Below, piece by piece: positions 1-10,683 of a stretch of DNA of 64,000 nucleotides. Made by a program: the position numbers and the translations under genes. The notes under the pieces were generated by a model that worked only from the letters and a program-made list of their open reading frames with translations, ran no database searches and was not told the origin of the DNA. The DNA comes from Trebonia sp963795335. GTDB taxonomy: Bacteria > Actinomycetota > Actinomycetes > Streptosporangiales > Streptosporangiaceae. Position 1 is the stretch's first letter. Each line of letters starts with the position of its first letter. Where the stretch lies: assembly GCA_963795335.1 (NCBI GenBank), contig CAWCHI010000006.1:496001-560000 (forward strand). The letters are read 5' to 3'.

Positions 1-447
1 TCGGTGGACACGAGCAACATCGCGTCTTTCCCGATCCCGAGCGAGAACGGGCCCAATCCCGCCCCGGTCTTCTCCGGCGGCTCTGACCTCGCGATCTTCA
101 AGACCAGCCCGAACCAGGCGGCGGCCTGGGACCTGATCTCGGTCATGGACAACCCGGCCAACTCCACCAGCTTCGCCACGCTGTCCGGCTTCTTCTCGCC
201 GTACTCGGCGCAGATCTCCGCCAGCGAAGCCGCCGGCGGCGCGTTCAACGCGGGCTTCGCCAAGGCCGCCCTCAATGGCCAGACCTCCCCGCTCAACGCC
301 AAGAACTGGCCCACCGCCGACAACGGCAAGCTCAACATCATCCCGACGATGCTGAAGTCGCTGATGCAGGGGGCGCCCTTCGCCTCCACGGTGGCCTCCG
401 CCAACACCCAGCTGCAGTCCGTGCTCAACACCGGCAGCGCCAGTTAG
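1..447 (+). CDS. Carbohydrate ABC transporter substrate-binding protein, C-terminal part
   Basis: The frame is open from the first base, so this is the 3' end of a longer gene. About 148 residues are visible. The text (FSGGSDLAIFKTSPNQAAAWDLI, split here as FSGGSDLAIF and KTSPNQAAAWDLI, then a closing segment with IIPTMLKSLMQG) matches the C-terminal lobe of extracellular family 1 sugar-binding proteins, where the GG(S/W)xLAIF motif precedes a region on replacing depleted residues. The product would be a lipoprotein that delivers a sugar or oligosaccharide to the permeases encoded 15 bases downstream. The ATPase of the system is not in the window and may be a shared MsiK-type protein (inference). 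The GTG at 4 is in frame but is unlikely to be the true start. Confidence 0.85.
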   Translation, partial: SVDTSNIASFPIPSENGPNPAPVFSGGSDLAIFKTSPNQAAAWDLISVMDNPANSTSFATLSGFFSPYSAQISASEAAGGAFNAGFAKAALNGQTSPLNAKNWPTADNGKLNIIPTMLKSLMQGAPFASTVASANTQLQSVLNTGSAS

Positions 448-462
448 CCGCGTACGTTCCCT

Positions 463-1524
463 ATGGTGACCTCCTCGCACAGCCGGCCGGGGAACCCCTC
501 CCCGGCCGGCTCCACCCCCTCGCCGTCGAAGCCTGGCGGTCCGCGTAACCCAACCCACCGTTCGGGACCTGCTGCCCCCGGCCTGTCGGGCCAGCAGCGG
601 GCCGGGATCTGGATCAGGAAGCACGGGGCGGGCCCCTACCTGCTGCTGCTCCCCGCGACCGCGGTGATCGGCGCGCTGATCGTGTGGCCCGCCATCCAGG
701 TCGGGCTGTTCTCGTTCCAGAACTACGGGCTGATGCAGATCAGCGGCGTCCTGCCGTCCCAGTGGATCGGACTGTCGAACTACAGCCAGATCCTGCACGA
801 CCCCGAGTTCTGGCAGTCGCTGACGACCAGCGTGTACTTCGCGCTGGTGGTGGTGCCGCTCACGATGATCGTGGGGACGCTCGTCGGGCTCCTGCTGGTG
901 CGGCTCGGGCCGAAGATGCGCACCTTCGTGTCCGTCTCGGCGCTGCTCGCCTGGGCGACGCCGGCGGTGTCCGCCAGCGTCATCTTCGTCTGGCTGGTCG
1001 ACCCGGACGGCGGCGTCGTCGACTGGGCCCTGGGCAAGCTCCCGTCCTGGCTCGGCGGCGGGGCGCACTGGGCCGGGTTCTCCTGGACCAACGCGACGCT
1101 GCCCGCCTACAGCGTGCTGACCGTGATGCTGGTCTGGACCGGCTTCCCCTTCATCGCGGTGACCGTGCTCGCCGGGCTGCGGACGCTGCCGCCGGCGTTG
1201 CTCGAGGCGGCGCGGGTGGACGGCGCGGGTCCGTGGCGGACCTTCTGGAAGGTGACGTTCCCGCTGCTGCGCCCGGTGTTCCTGGTCCTGGCGCTGCTGT
1301 CGACGATCTGGGACTTCGGCATGTTCACCCAGGCGTACATCGTCACCGGCAACCTCGGGAACCGCGACGAGTACAACCTCGGGCTCTATGAGTACTCGCA
1401 GGCATTCACCCAGCCGCCGCACTACGGCCTGGCCTCGGCCGCCGCCTTCGTCCTCACGATCATCCTGCTCATCGTCACGGTCGGGTACGTCCGGGCCGCC
1501 ATCAAGCAAGGGTCCCTCGCATGA
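463..1524 (+). CDS. Sugar ABC transporter permease, MalF-like
   Basis: This 353-residue protein starts with a Pro/Ser-rich cytoplasmic tail of about 60 residues, then shows six hydrophobic segments. The EAA loop that docks on the ATPase is clear near residue 245 (LLEAARVDGAGPWRTFWKVT), the hallmark of binding-protein-dependent permeases of the MalF/UgpA family. It follows the binding-protein gene by 15 bases and so belongs to the same operon. It would form one half of the membrane channel with the next gene. The specific sugar cannot be read from the sequence; the GH3 enzyme downstream suggests an amino sugar or a beta-linked oligosaccharide, which is inference. Confidence 0.92.
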   Translation: MVTSSHSRPGNPSPAGSTPSPSKPGGPRNPTHRSGPAAPGLSGQQRAGIWIRKHGAGPYLLLLPATAVIGALIVWPAIQVGLFSFQNYGLMQISGVLPSQWIGLSNYSQILHDPEFWQSLTTSVYFALVVVPLTMIVGTLVGLLLVRLGPKMRTFVSVSALLAWATPAVSASVIFVWLVDPDGGVVDWALGKLPSWLGGGAHWAGFSWTNATLPAYSVLTVMLVWTGFPFIAVTVLAGLRTLPPALLEAARVDGAGPWRTFWKVTFPLLRPVFLVLALLSTIWDFGMFTQAYIVTGNLGNRDEYNLGLYEYSQAFTQPPHYGLASAAAFVLTIILLIVTVGYVRAAIKQGSLA

Positions 1525-1579
1525 CGTCCGTTCCTCTGCCGCCAGAGCCGGGTCCGGCAGTGCCGCGCCGCCTGCCGCC

Positions 1580-2458
1580 GTGTCCAGCCGGGCCGGGTCC
1601 GGCCGCCGCCGCTGGTTCGGCCGCGCCACGCGCAAGGCCGCCCTGAACCTGGTGGGGATCCTGGTCGCCCTGTTCGCACTGTTCCCCGTGCTCTGGATGA
1701 TCTCCAGCGCGTTCAAGCCCCCCAGCGAGATCTTCTCGCTGACGCCGCACCCGGTACCGCTGCACCCGACCCTGGCGAACTTCCGCACCGTGTTCAGCGG
1801 GTCGGTGATCGGGATGTCGTACTGGAACTTCCTCAGGAACAGCCTGTTCATCACCATCGTCGCGGTCGCCTTGTCGTCGCTGATCGGGCTGCTCGCCGCG
1901 ATCGCGCTGGGGCGGTTCAAGTTCCGGTTCCGCACCACCTACCTGATCATGCTGCTGATCGTGCAGTTGCTGCCGCAGCAGGCGCTCGTCGTCTCCCTGT
2001 TCATCGACTTCCGCCGGCTCAACCTGCTCGACAGCCTGGTCGGGCTGATCGCCGTCTACACCGCGTTCGCGCTGCCGGTCACGATCTGGATGCTGCGCAA
2101 CTTCGCGGCCACCGTGCCGCGGGAACTCGAGGAAGCGGCGGCGATCGACGGGGCCGGGGCGTGGACGCGCTTCTGGCGCATCCTGCTGCCGATGGTGTCC
2201 CCCGGGCTGGTCACAACCAGCGTGTTCGCGTTCATCTTCGCCTACAACGAGTTCGTCTTCGCGCTGACCTTCCTCGGCACCGACACCGCTAAGTTCACCC
2301 TCCCGCTGTACGTCCAGTACTTCTACGGCCAGAATTCCACCGACTGGGGCGCGATCATGGCATCCTCCACCCTGTTCACCATTCCGGTGCTCTTCTTCTT
2401 CCTCATCACCCAACGGCGCCTCGCCAGCGGGCTGGTGGCCGGCGCGGTGAAGGGATGA
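1580..2458 (+). CDS. Sugar ABC transporter permease, MalG-like
   Basis: The second channel subunit, with six membrane segments beginning near LNLVGILVALFALFPVLWMI and an EAA loop (ELEEAAAIDGAGAWTRFWRI) in the last third, typical of MalG/UgpE permeases. The start is uncertain. An ATG at 1521 overlaps the upstream stop in the usual ATGA fashion but lies in a different frame, while the coding frame is open from 1388. The GTG at 1580 is the first sensible start in frame just before the basic pre-membrane segment. A single-base error between 1521 and 1600 would reconcile the ATGA start with the body of the gene. It overlaps the next gene by 4 bases (ATGA), so translation is probably coupled. Confidence 0.88.
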   Translation: MSSRAGSGRRRWFGRATRKAALNLVGILVALFALFPVLWMISSAFKPPSEIFSLTPHPVPLHPTLANFRTVFSGSVIGMSYWNFLRNSLFITIVAVALSSLIGLLAAIALGRFKFRFRTTYLIMLLIVQLLPQQALVVSLFIDFRRLNLLDSLVGLIAVYTAFALPVTIWMLRNFAATVPRELEEAAAIDGAGAWTRFWRILLPMVSPGLVTTSVFAFIFAYNEFVFALTFLGTDTAKFTLPLYVQYFYGQNSTDWGAIMASSTLFTIPVLFFFLITQRRLASGLVAGAVKG

Positions 2459-3970
2459 CGGTTCTCGAACCACTCGAACCCCAGCTGGACCCGGCGCTCG
2501 CGGCGCTGGCCGACGCGATCCTCATCCCGCCTTTTCCCGGCCCCACTGCTCCCCCGTGGCTGCTGCGGGCGCTGGAGCGCGGGCTCGCGGGGGTGACGCT
2601 GTTCGGCCCGAACGTGACCGGGGATACCGCGTCGCTGACCGCCGGCCTGCGCCGCGCGGCGGCGTCCGAGCCGGTCATCGCCATCGACGAGGAGGGCGGG
2701 GACGTCACCCGGGTGGCCTACGCGGCCGGGTCCCCCTACCCCGGCAACGCGGCCCTCGGTGCGGTCGACGACCCGGCCCTGACCCGGGCCGTGTACGCCG
2801 CGATCGGGACCGACCTGGCCCGGCTGGGCATCAACGTGGACCTGGCGCCGTGCGCCGACGTGCTCGCGGCCGACGGCAACCTGGTGGTCGGCACCCGCTC
2901 CTTCGGGCCCGGCACCGACCTGGTCGCGCGGCACGTCGTCGCGGCGGTGCACGGGCTGCAGTCGGCCGGGGTGGCAGCCTGCGCCAAGCACTTCCCCGGC
3001 CACGGCAGCACCGGGGAGGACTCGCACCTGTCGCTGGCCACCGTCCCGGGCAGCCTGAAGGAGATCCGGCGCCGTGACCTGCCGCCGTTCGCGGCCGCGA
3101 TCGCGGCCGGCTCGATCGCGGTCATGCCCGGGCACCTGCGCGTGCCCGAGCTGACCGGCTCGCTCCCGGCCACGCTGTCGCCCGCTGCCGTCACCGGCCT
3201 GCTGCGCGGCGAGCTCGGCTTCGGCGGCGTGGTCATCTGCGACGCGCTGGAGATGAAGGCGGCCAGCGTCACCTTCGGCATCCCCGAGGCGGCGGTGCTG
3301 GCGGTAGTAGCCGGCGTCGACCTGCTCTGCCTCGGCCGGGACACCGACGAGGCGATGTACCACGCGGTCCGCGCGGCCCTGGCGGGCGCGGTGGCGGCGG
3401 GACGGCTGCCGGGCGAGCGGCTCGAGGAGGCGGCCGCGCGGGTCACCGGGCTGCGGGCGCGGCTGGCGGCCGCCCGCGACGGCGGCCTGCTGAGCGAGGG
3501 ACCGGGTACGGCCGGCGCCTCCCCTGGAGCCGTCCACTCCGGGGCCGTTTCGTCCGAGGTCGGGCTGGTCGCGGCCCGGCGCGCGCTGCGCCGCTCGGGG
3601 CCGGTACCGGCGTCGCTCGCCGACCCGCTCGTGATCGAGGTCGAGCCGGGCGAGAACATCGCCGCGGGCCGCTTCACCTGGGGCTTCGAGCCGTGGACGG
3701 CGACCGAGCGGGTCGACCCGGCCGCGGGCGAGCACGCCGCGGGCGAGCTGCTGGCGGCGGCCGCGGGCCGGCCGCTGGTGCTCGCGGTCCGCGACGCCCG
3801 CAGCGTCCTCGGGCTGGTCGCCGCGGTGCTCGCGGCGCGGCCGGACACGGTCATCGTCGAGATGGGCGTGCCCGCCTGGACTCCCCCGCCGGGCACCGCC
3901 TACCTGGCCACCTACGGCGCTTCGCGGGTCTGCGCCCAGGCCGCGGCGGAGGCACTCGGGCTCGCCTTAG
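2455..3970 (+). CDS. Glycoside hydrolase family 3, NagZ-like beta-N-acetylhexosaminidase
   Basis: The N-terminal 340 residues form the GH3 barrel. KHFPGHGST is the signature loop carrying the His of the NagZ Asp-His dyad, and VICDALEMKA carries the catalytic Asp nucleophile. The rest is a C-terminal extension without a clear catalytic role, ending near TYGASRVCAQAAAEALG. NagZ-type enzymes release GlcNAc or related sugars from muropeptides or chitooligosaccharides. Coupled translation (4-base overlap) with the sugar importer suggests this enzyme acts on the imported substrate in the cytoplasm; there is no signal peptide. The frame formally stays open to 4716, but everything past about 3,960 is antisense to the next gene, so I place the real end at the stop at 3968-3970 after a one-base slip. 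Confidence 0.85.
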
Positions 3971-3975
3971 CCGCG

Positions 3976-6900
3976 TCAGCGGCCCGGGACCGACGCTGGC
4001 CGCGTGGTGAGCGCGGCCAGCAGTGCGCAGGCGCGCTCAGCTGCCTCCCGCGGCTGGGGCCGGCCCCCCGGTCGCCCGGATCATCCCGGTCGCCCGCGTC
4101 ACCGCGGGCGTCCGCGTCGCCGCTGAGGGCGGCCTGGAGCTGCTCGACCGCGGGGGCGAGGGTCGCGGGCGGCGGCCGGTCGCCGGCGGCGCGAACCGCG
4201 GCGGCGGCCGCGAGCAAGTCCGGCAGCGGCGCCCCGCCCGGCCGTCCGGGGCCGAGGCCGGCTGCGTGCAGCACCAGGGCGGCCGTCTCCAGGCCGATGG
4301 CCAGGGGGGATTCGAGCGACATGGCCAGCGCGCCGCGCAGGGCGGCGACCGTGTGCGCGGCCGCCGCGGGCAGGTCACCCTGGCTCAGCCGGGCCCGCGC
4401 CAGCACCGCGCGGATCAGCGGCGCTTCCCGTTCGACGCCTAGCTCGCTCGCCTCGGGGTCGGCGGTGGCGCCGTACTCGACCGCCGCGGCGGGGTCGCCG
4501 TCGGCCAGCGCGACCCCGGCGGCGGCCGACAGCAGCACCACCCGGGCGATGCCTGGCTGGCCCGGTGTTGCAGCGGCAGCGCCTCGGCGACGTAGGCCCG
4601 GGCCGCGCTCGAGCGCGCCGACCTGCCAGCAGATCATCGCCGCGGTCGGCAGGGCGATGGCCAGCTGCTCGGCCGAGCCGCCCCGGCGGCACAGCGCGAT
4701 CGCGTCGTCGGCGTAGCCGGCCGCGGCCGGGTCGCACCGCTCAGCCAGCACGCTGCCCATGCCCATGGCGGCCGACACCTGGAGGTCGACGTCGAACGGG
4801 GCGGCGGCCTCGATCGACAGCCGGACGTGCTCGATCGCCTCGGGGCCGCGGTCGACGTCGTCGAGCAGCCCGGCCAGGAAGATCAGCGCGCGGGCGCGGT
4901 AGGAGTCGCGGGCGCCCGTCGAGCTGCTGCGACCGCCGCCTCGCAGGTCGCGCATCGCCCGCTCGGTGTCGCCCGCCCAGTAGCTCAGGTAGCCGAGCGC
5001 GTAGGTCGCGTAGGCGGCCCAGGGGCCAGACGGCTGCCCGCCGCGAGCAGCCGGGCGAGCCAGAAGCGGCCCTCGTGCACGTTGGTGGTGGCGAAGTAGC
5101 GGTGCAGCCGGAAGGCCAGCTCCTGGCAGCGGTCGAGGCCGGCCCGCCCGGCCAGCGCCGGCCGCCGAACAGCGAGCGGACCGAGCCGAGCACGTCGGTG
5201 ATCTCGTCCCGGAAGGGCCCGGGGGCGGCCCGGGCGTCGTCCGGCAGCCGGGCCCCGCATCGCGTCGGCCAGCCGCTGATAGGCCGCCGCCTCCTCGCCT
5301 GCTCGGCGACCAGCAGCTCGCGGGCGAAGCGGTGCAGGTCATCGTCCTGCTGGTAGCGCCAGCGGGCGGCCGGACCGGTCGACCGGCAGCAGGCCGCGGG
5401 CGGTCAGCTCGCGCAGGATCCGCACCACCCGCACCGGGCGACCGGGCCGCCGGCCACGACCTGCGCGGACCAGCGGCAGCCCGACCGGCCCGTCCAGCAC
5501 CGCCAGCCGGCGGAACACTACCGCCTCGTCCGCGTCGAGCAGCTGGTAGCTGCTGCGGGCGATCGACCGGAGCGCCGCCCTCGTGGACCGGGCCGATCTC
5601 GGCCAGGTGATCGACCAGGTCGCCCGCCGGGCATCACCGCCAGCTGGGCGGCGACCAGCTCCAGCGCGAGCGGCAGCCCGCCGCAGCGGCGGCACAGCGC
5701 GAGCAGGTGCGGCGCGACCGTCGTCGTCCAGCGGCAGCGCCGCGCCCGACTCCCGGACCCGGTCGACCAGCAGCCGGACCTGGCCATTGGCGCTCAGCGG
5801 CTCACCGGCGGCCGGGGCCGGCAGCGGCTCGAGGGCCAGCACCCGTCTCACCGTCGACCGACAGCGGGTACCGGCTGGTCGCGACGACGTCAGCATCGGG
5901 CGCCCGGCCGAGCAGGGCCGCCGCCAGCGAGGCGACGCCGTCGACGACGGCCTCGCAGCCGTCGAGGACCAGCAGCACCCGGCCGAGCGGGGCCAGGTGG
6001 TCGGCGATGGCGCCGGCCGGCGTCGTCGGCGCCGGGCGCGACGCCGAGGGCGAGGGCGACGCTGGAGGCGACCACCGCGTCGTCGGCGACCGGGGCGAGC
6101 GGCACCCACAGGCGCCCGCCGCTCGAACGCCCCGTGCCCGGCCGCCACCTGGGACGCCAGCCGGGACTTGCCGACCCCGCCGTGGCCGGTGACGGTCACC
6201 AGGCCGGGCCGGGCGAGCGCGGCGGCCAGCGCCGCGGCTTCTCGCTCGCGGCCGATGAACGAGGTGGTCTCGGCACCGGGACCGGCGCGGTGGCCACGGC
6301 GGCCTGGTCCCGCAGCGCCTCCAGGTAGACCGCGACGGTCTCCGCGCTCGGGTCGACGCCCGAGCTGGTCACCGAGCACCGCCCGGCACTGCTCGTAGGC
6401 GAGGACGGCGCCGGCCCGGTCGCCCGCGCGGTCGAGGGCGGCGATCAGGACCCGGTGCAGGGCCTCGTCGAGCGGGTGGACCGTGAGCGCGCGCCGGGCG
6501 GTGTCGATCGCCCGGTGATGATCCGCCGAGCCGGCTGCTCGCCTCTACCACCAGCAGCACCGCGCGCAGGGCGGTCGCGTCGACGTCGCGGCGGCGGGAC
6601 GCGATCCAGTCGGCGTCCTCGCCCGGCAGCAGCTGGTCGCCCGCGAGCGCGGCAGCCGGCTCGGCCAGCCGCGCAACGGCCTGGAAGCCGCCCCTCGGCC
6701 AGCAGCCTGGCCGCCCGGGTGACGTCCGCCGCCGCCGTGGCGACGTCGACCAGCGACGCCGTGCGGCGAGCCGGTAGCCCGACGGCACGGTGGCGATCAG
6801 CCGCTGGTCGCCGCCGCCGGCCGGCGCGCACGCGGTCCGCAGCGCCGCGCACCACCCCGCGCAGGGCCACCGGCCAAGTCGGCGGCGGCTGCTCGCCCCA

Positions 6901-7108
6901 GATCGACCTGGGCCAGCCGTTCGGCCGGGACCGGGCCGCCCGCCACCGCCAGCGCGACAAGCACCAGCCGCGCCCGCCGGCCGCCGAGCGCGGCGCCGGC
7001 GATGACCGTCTCGGTGTCGTCCCCGGTGTCGTTCCCGGCGTCGTTCCCGGCGTCACGACGGCCGTGCACCGCTACCACCCCGAGGACATCAACCCTCACC
7101 AAGAACAC
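3976..7108 (-). pseudogene. AfsR/SARP-type regulator with BTAD and NB-ARC domains, many frame breaks
   Basis: Reading right to left and switching frame several times recovers one protein of about 1,040 residues. The N-terminal winged-helix and BTAD region reads LGGRRARLVLVALAVAGGPV, then WGEQPPPTWPVALRGVVRGL, then LIATVPSGYRLA. An ATPase domain follows with the P-loop GHGGVGKSRLA near 6,200, then alpha-helical TPR-like sequence to a plausible end at 3976 (AERACALLAALTTRPASVPGR). Proteins of this family activate secondary-metabolite or stress genes in actinomycetes. At least eight frame switches are needed, so it is either a pseudogene or a region of poor sequence quality; long stretches of good family sequence and the lack of premature stops in the correct frames favour the second reading. 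It is convergent with the GH3 gene, with 5 bases between stops. Confidence 0.75.
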
Positions 7109-7249
7109 CTGTGAATCAACAATTCACGAGAAATAACGCTGTCGGCGAAACGCTCCGAAAGCGGCTTTCCCGTGTTACACACAGCGCAATTGTAAGAGGG
7201 GGCCACCGGAATTACCTGGACGTTACCGCCCCTTGCTGCGATAGATGCC

Positions 7250-7831
7250 ATGAACCCTGTCACCGCCGGGCGTGCCCGGCTGCTGATCGCCGCCGCGGCA
7301 GCGGCCGCGGTCCTCGCCGGCTGTGGTCCCGGCACCTCCTCCGCCTCCTCGTCGGCCCCGGCCAGCCCGGGCACCGCCCGTTCGGTCCCGGCCGCCACGG
7401 CGAGCGCGGCCGTGGCCTCCGCCGCCCCCGCCGCGGCCAGCGGCAGCAGCAATGTCTGCTCGCTGCTGAGCGCCGCCCAGGCGTCGGCCATCAACAAGAT
7501 CACCTACGGCCCGGGCGTGCCCAAGCAGGTGGAAAGCGGCTGGGGAGACTGCACCTACCCCAACAAGGGCTCGGCCGACCCGGTCGACATCCAGCCGCTC
7601 GATCTCCAGGTCATCAGCGTCGCGGGCTGCTACGACCGGCTGAAGTCCGCCGTGGGGTCAGGCGTGCCTGTATCCGGCGTGGGCGATGCCGCCTACGGCT
7701 TCGGGATCGGCCTCCTGGTTCGCACCGGCTCGACGTGTGTCCAGGTGGAAGGCCTGACCCACGCCGAGCTCAACGGCGACCACAGCGGCGACGTGGCGAT
7801 CGCCAAGATCGTGCTGGCCGGCCTGCACTGA
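7250..7831 (+). CDS. DUF3558-like secreted lipoprotein
   Basis: A 193-residue protein with a lipoprotein signal peptide: basic start, alanine-rich core, lipobox LAGC with the acylated Cys near residue 25. An Ala/Ser-rich linker of about 40 residues follows. The folded part has conserved-looking NVCSLLSAAQASAI, a WGDCTYPN motif and two further cysteines (AGCYD, GSTCVQ), the pattern of DUF3558-type actinobacterial surface lipoproteins of unknown function. It stands alone, divergent from the AfsR-like gene, with a 140-base AT-richer promoter region between them. Function is unknown. Confidence 0.85.
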   Translation: MNPVTAGRARLLIAAAAAAAVLAGCGPGTSSASSSAPASPGTARSVPAATASAAVASAAPAAASGSSNVCSLLSAAQASAINKITYGPGVPKQVESGWGDCTYPNKGSADPVDIQPLDLQVISVAGCYDRLKSAVGSGVPVSGVGDAAYGFGIGLLVRTGSTCVQVEGLTHAELNGDHSGDVAIAKIVLAGLH

Positions 7832-7896
7832 GCCGGGCGGCCGGCCGCTGTCGCGCAGGACCTGGACGCAACAGCGGCCGGCCGCGCCGCGACCGG

Positions 7897-9599
7897 TTAG
7901 ACCGCGGCGAGCGCCCGCGGGATGATCTCCCCGGTACGGGTACCGGGCGGCAGCGTGCCGTAGGCGCGTCCGCCGTGACCCGCCAGCCGGGTCGCCGCGA
8001 ACGCGTCGGCGACGGCCGGGTGACCGTAGCGGATGAGCAGCGACGCCTGCAGGGTGACGGCCATCGACTCGGCCAGGCGGCGGGCGGCGGCCTCGGCCGT
8101 CTCGGTGGCGTCCTTGCGCAGCCGGTCGATCGCGTCATCGAGCCGCTTGTCGGCCCCCCGGGCCTGCTCGAGCTCGGCGAAGAAGGCCTCCGCCGCCTCC
8201 GGCTGGCGGGTGAGCGCCCGCAGCGCGTCGAGGGCGGCCACGTTGCCCGATCCTTCCCAGATCGACTGCAGCGGCGCCTCGCGGTAGAGCCGGGGCATCC
8301 CCGACTCCTCGACGTAGCCGTTGCCGCCGAGGCACTCCAGGGCCTCGGCCGCGTGGCCGGGGGCGAGCTTGCAGACGTGGTACTTGACGGCGGCGAGGGC
8401 GAGCCGGTGGAAGGCCCGCTCCCGGGCGTCACCGCCCGCCGCCCGGTCGGCCGCGGCCGCCAGCCGCAGGGCAACCATGGTGGCGGCCTCCGACTCCACC
8501 GCCAGGTCGGCCAGCACGCCAGCCATCAGCGGCTGGCTGATGAGGGGGCGGCCGAACGCCGAGCGGTGGGCCGCGTGGTGCGCGGCCTGGACCACACCAA
8601 GGCGCAGCCCGGTCGCGGCCGCCAGCACGCAGTCCAGCCGGGTCGCGTTGACCATGTCGAGGATGGTGCGCACGCCCCGGCCGGGCTCGCCGACCAGCCA
8701 CGCCTGGGCGCCCGCGTACTCGACCTCGGCCGAGGCGTTGGAGCGGTTGCCGAGCTTGTCCTTGAGCCGCTGCAGCAGCATCGCGTTGCGGGTGCCGTCG
8801 GGCAGGATGCGCGGGAGCAGGAAACAGGACAGCCCGGCGCCGGGCACCTGGGCCAGGACCATGAACAGGTCGCCCATCGGGGCCGAGGTGAACCACTTGT
8901 GACCGGTGATGCGGTAGCTCCCGTCGGCGGCCGGGACCGCCGTCGTGGTGTTGGCGCGGACGTCGGAGCCGCCCTGCTTCTCGGTCATCGACATGCCCGC
9001 GGTCAGGCCGTGCTTGCCGGCCGCCGGGCGGTGGCGGGGGTCGTAGACGGTGGCGGTGAGCCCGGGCTCATACCGCGCGGCCAGCTCGGGCGCGTGCCGC
9101 AGGGCCGGCACGATGGCGTAGGTCATCGACATCGGGCACAGGTGGCCGGCCTCGGCCTGACCCCAGACGTAGAACTTGGCCGCCCGGACCTGGTGCGCGC
9201 CGGCCGGCCGGGCCGCCAGGGTGCCGCGTGCAGGCCGTGGCCGATGGCCGTGGCCATCAGCTCGTGCCAGGCGGGGTGGAACTCGACCTCGTCGACCCGG
9301 TGGCCGTAGCGATCGTGGGTGCGCAGCCGGGGCGGGTTCTCGTTGGCCAGCCTGCCCTGCTCCTGCGCCTGCTCGCTGCCCGCCAGCCGGCCCATCTCCC
9401 TGACCTGCGCGACGGCGCCGTCGCCGTCGCTGGCGCCGTCCCCGTCTCCGGCACCGTCCCCGTCTCCGGCACCGTCCCCGGCACCGAAGGCGGCCAGCGC
9501 GGCCAGCAGGGCCGGATCGTCCGAGGCGTCGTAGCCGGCCAGCGGCGGCGGCTGGTTGGTGACCTCGTGCGTGGCCCGCTGGTGCTGATCGTCCGCCAT
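7897..9599 (-). CDS. AidB-like acyl-CoA dehydrogenase (one frame break)
   Basis: Together two frames give a 567-residue acyl-CoA dehydrogenase of the AidB class, longer than ordinary 380-residue members because of an N-terminal domain. The body contains GMSMTEKQGGSDVRANTT (flavin and substrate binding), ITGHKWFTSAP, and LECLGGNGYVEESG near the C-terminus, all typical of AidB/isovaleryl-CoA dehydrogenase-like flavoproteins. AidB proteins bind DNA and FAD and are tied to alkylation damage responses. The frame break is near 9,230, where TGGCGGCC would read through as TGGGCGGCC, i.e. loss of one G. The N-terminal part carries a repeat rich in Gly-Asp (about residues 40-60) that comes from 12-base tandem repeats at 9,410-9,480 and is not part of the family. 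Confidence 0.88.
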
Positions 9600-9816
9600 G
9601 GGCCGATCATAGCCAAAGGCCGGCCTTCGTCAATTTAGCCGCACTGCCGGTGATCGGACCCGGTTTCGCACCGTCGCAATACGCGGAAGGCGGCCTGGCG
9701 CTAGGCGCGCCTGCGGGGCCCGCGGGGGCCGGCGGCGTAGCATTTGCGGCAGTTATCGGGTGACGCCGGGAATACCGGATGGTGGCCAGCAATTACTGGA
9801 TCGGAAATCGAGGGGA

Positions 9817-10500
9817 ATGGCCGCTATGGCACGGCAAGCCGGGCGCCTGCTGGCCGCCGCCGCCCTGGCGGCGACGGCGGCCGTCCCGGTCGCGGCCGTC
9901 CCCGCCCGGGCGGCGGCCCACCCGGCGCGGGAGATCGTCCGGGTCCGGCAGCTGCGTCACGCGGCGGCCCGGCATGCCAGCCGGCCCGCCCGGGCCGCCA
10001 GGCCTGGGATCGAGATCCCCGCCATCGGCGTCCGGGCGAGCCTCGCCACGCTGGGCGAGCCGAGGGCCGCCGACGGTCCGGGCGGCCTCCTGCTCCCGGT
10101 CCCGCCGCTGGCCAAGGCGGCCGTGGAGGCGGGCTGGTACACGTTCACGGCTGCTCCCGGGGCGGCGGGCAACGCGGTCATCGCCGGGCACGTGGACACC
10201 TACGCCGGACCGGGTGTGTTCTACGACCTGTACCGGCTGCGCCGCGGCGACGCGGTCTATGTGACCGGGGGTCGCGGACGGCAGCGCTTCACCGTGACCT
10301 CGGTCAGGGAACTGCCCAAGCCGAACTTTCCCGTTAATCAGGTCTTCGGTGATACCAGCAAGCACAGGCTGTGGCTGATCACCTGCGGCGGCGATTTTGA
10401 CTACCTAACGGGACATTACCTGGAGAACATCATCGTGTCGGCCGACTGGAATCCCGCCCGGCCCGCCACAGCGGCGAAAAATCCTCACGGGAAAGGCTAG
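9817..10500 (+). CDS. Class F sortase
   Basis: A secreted or membrane-tethered protein of about 227 residues with an N-terminal signal or anchor segment (LLAAAALAATAAVPVAAVPA). The catalytic His lies in VIAGHVDTY, the catalytic Cys in LWLITCGGDFD, and the C-terminal YLENIIVSA strand follows, matching class F sortases of actinobacteria. Sortases cleave sorting signals and join surface proteins to cell-wall peptide; class F enzymes are often housekeeping-like but poorly studied. The first in-frame ATG is 9817; the ATG at 9826 has better spacing to the AGGGGA ribosome site at 9811 and may be the true start. No LPxTG-type substrate is visible in this window. Confidence 0.88.
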   Translation: MAAMARQAGRLLAAAALAATAAVPVAAVPARAAAHPAREIVRVRQLRHAAARHASRPARAARPGIEIPAIGVRASLATLGEPRAADGPGGLLLPVPPLAKAAVEAGWYTFTAAPGAAGNAVIAGHVDTYAGPGVFYDLYRLRRGDAVYVTGGRGRQRFTVTSVRELPKPNFPVNQVFGDTSKHRLWLITCGGDFDYLTGHYLENIIVSADWNPARPATAAKNPHGKG

Positions 10501-10683
10501 GCAAATCGGGCCAAGGATACCGAAGCGGCACGGGATAATTCTGCAAGTGATTGAGAGCCGTTACCGGCAATAGGCGAACTCGTCTGGGATGATAAGACCG
10601 CGCAACCTCTAACGGAATACTGAAGCTCGCTCCTGCTCGCAGCCATCCGGCCGGGCGGGTTCTCATTTGCATCGGGGGAAGCA

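Noticed and set aside
4565..5356. Plus-strand Arg/Pro-rich frames over the AfsR-like region
   Set aside because: They are antisense to recognisable TPR/ATPase sequence.
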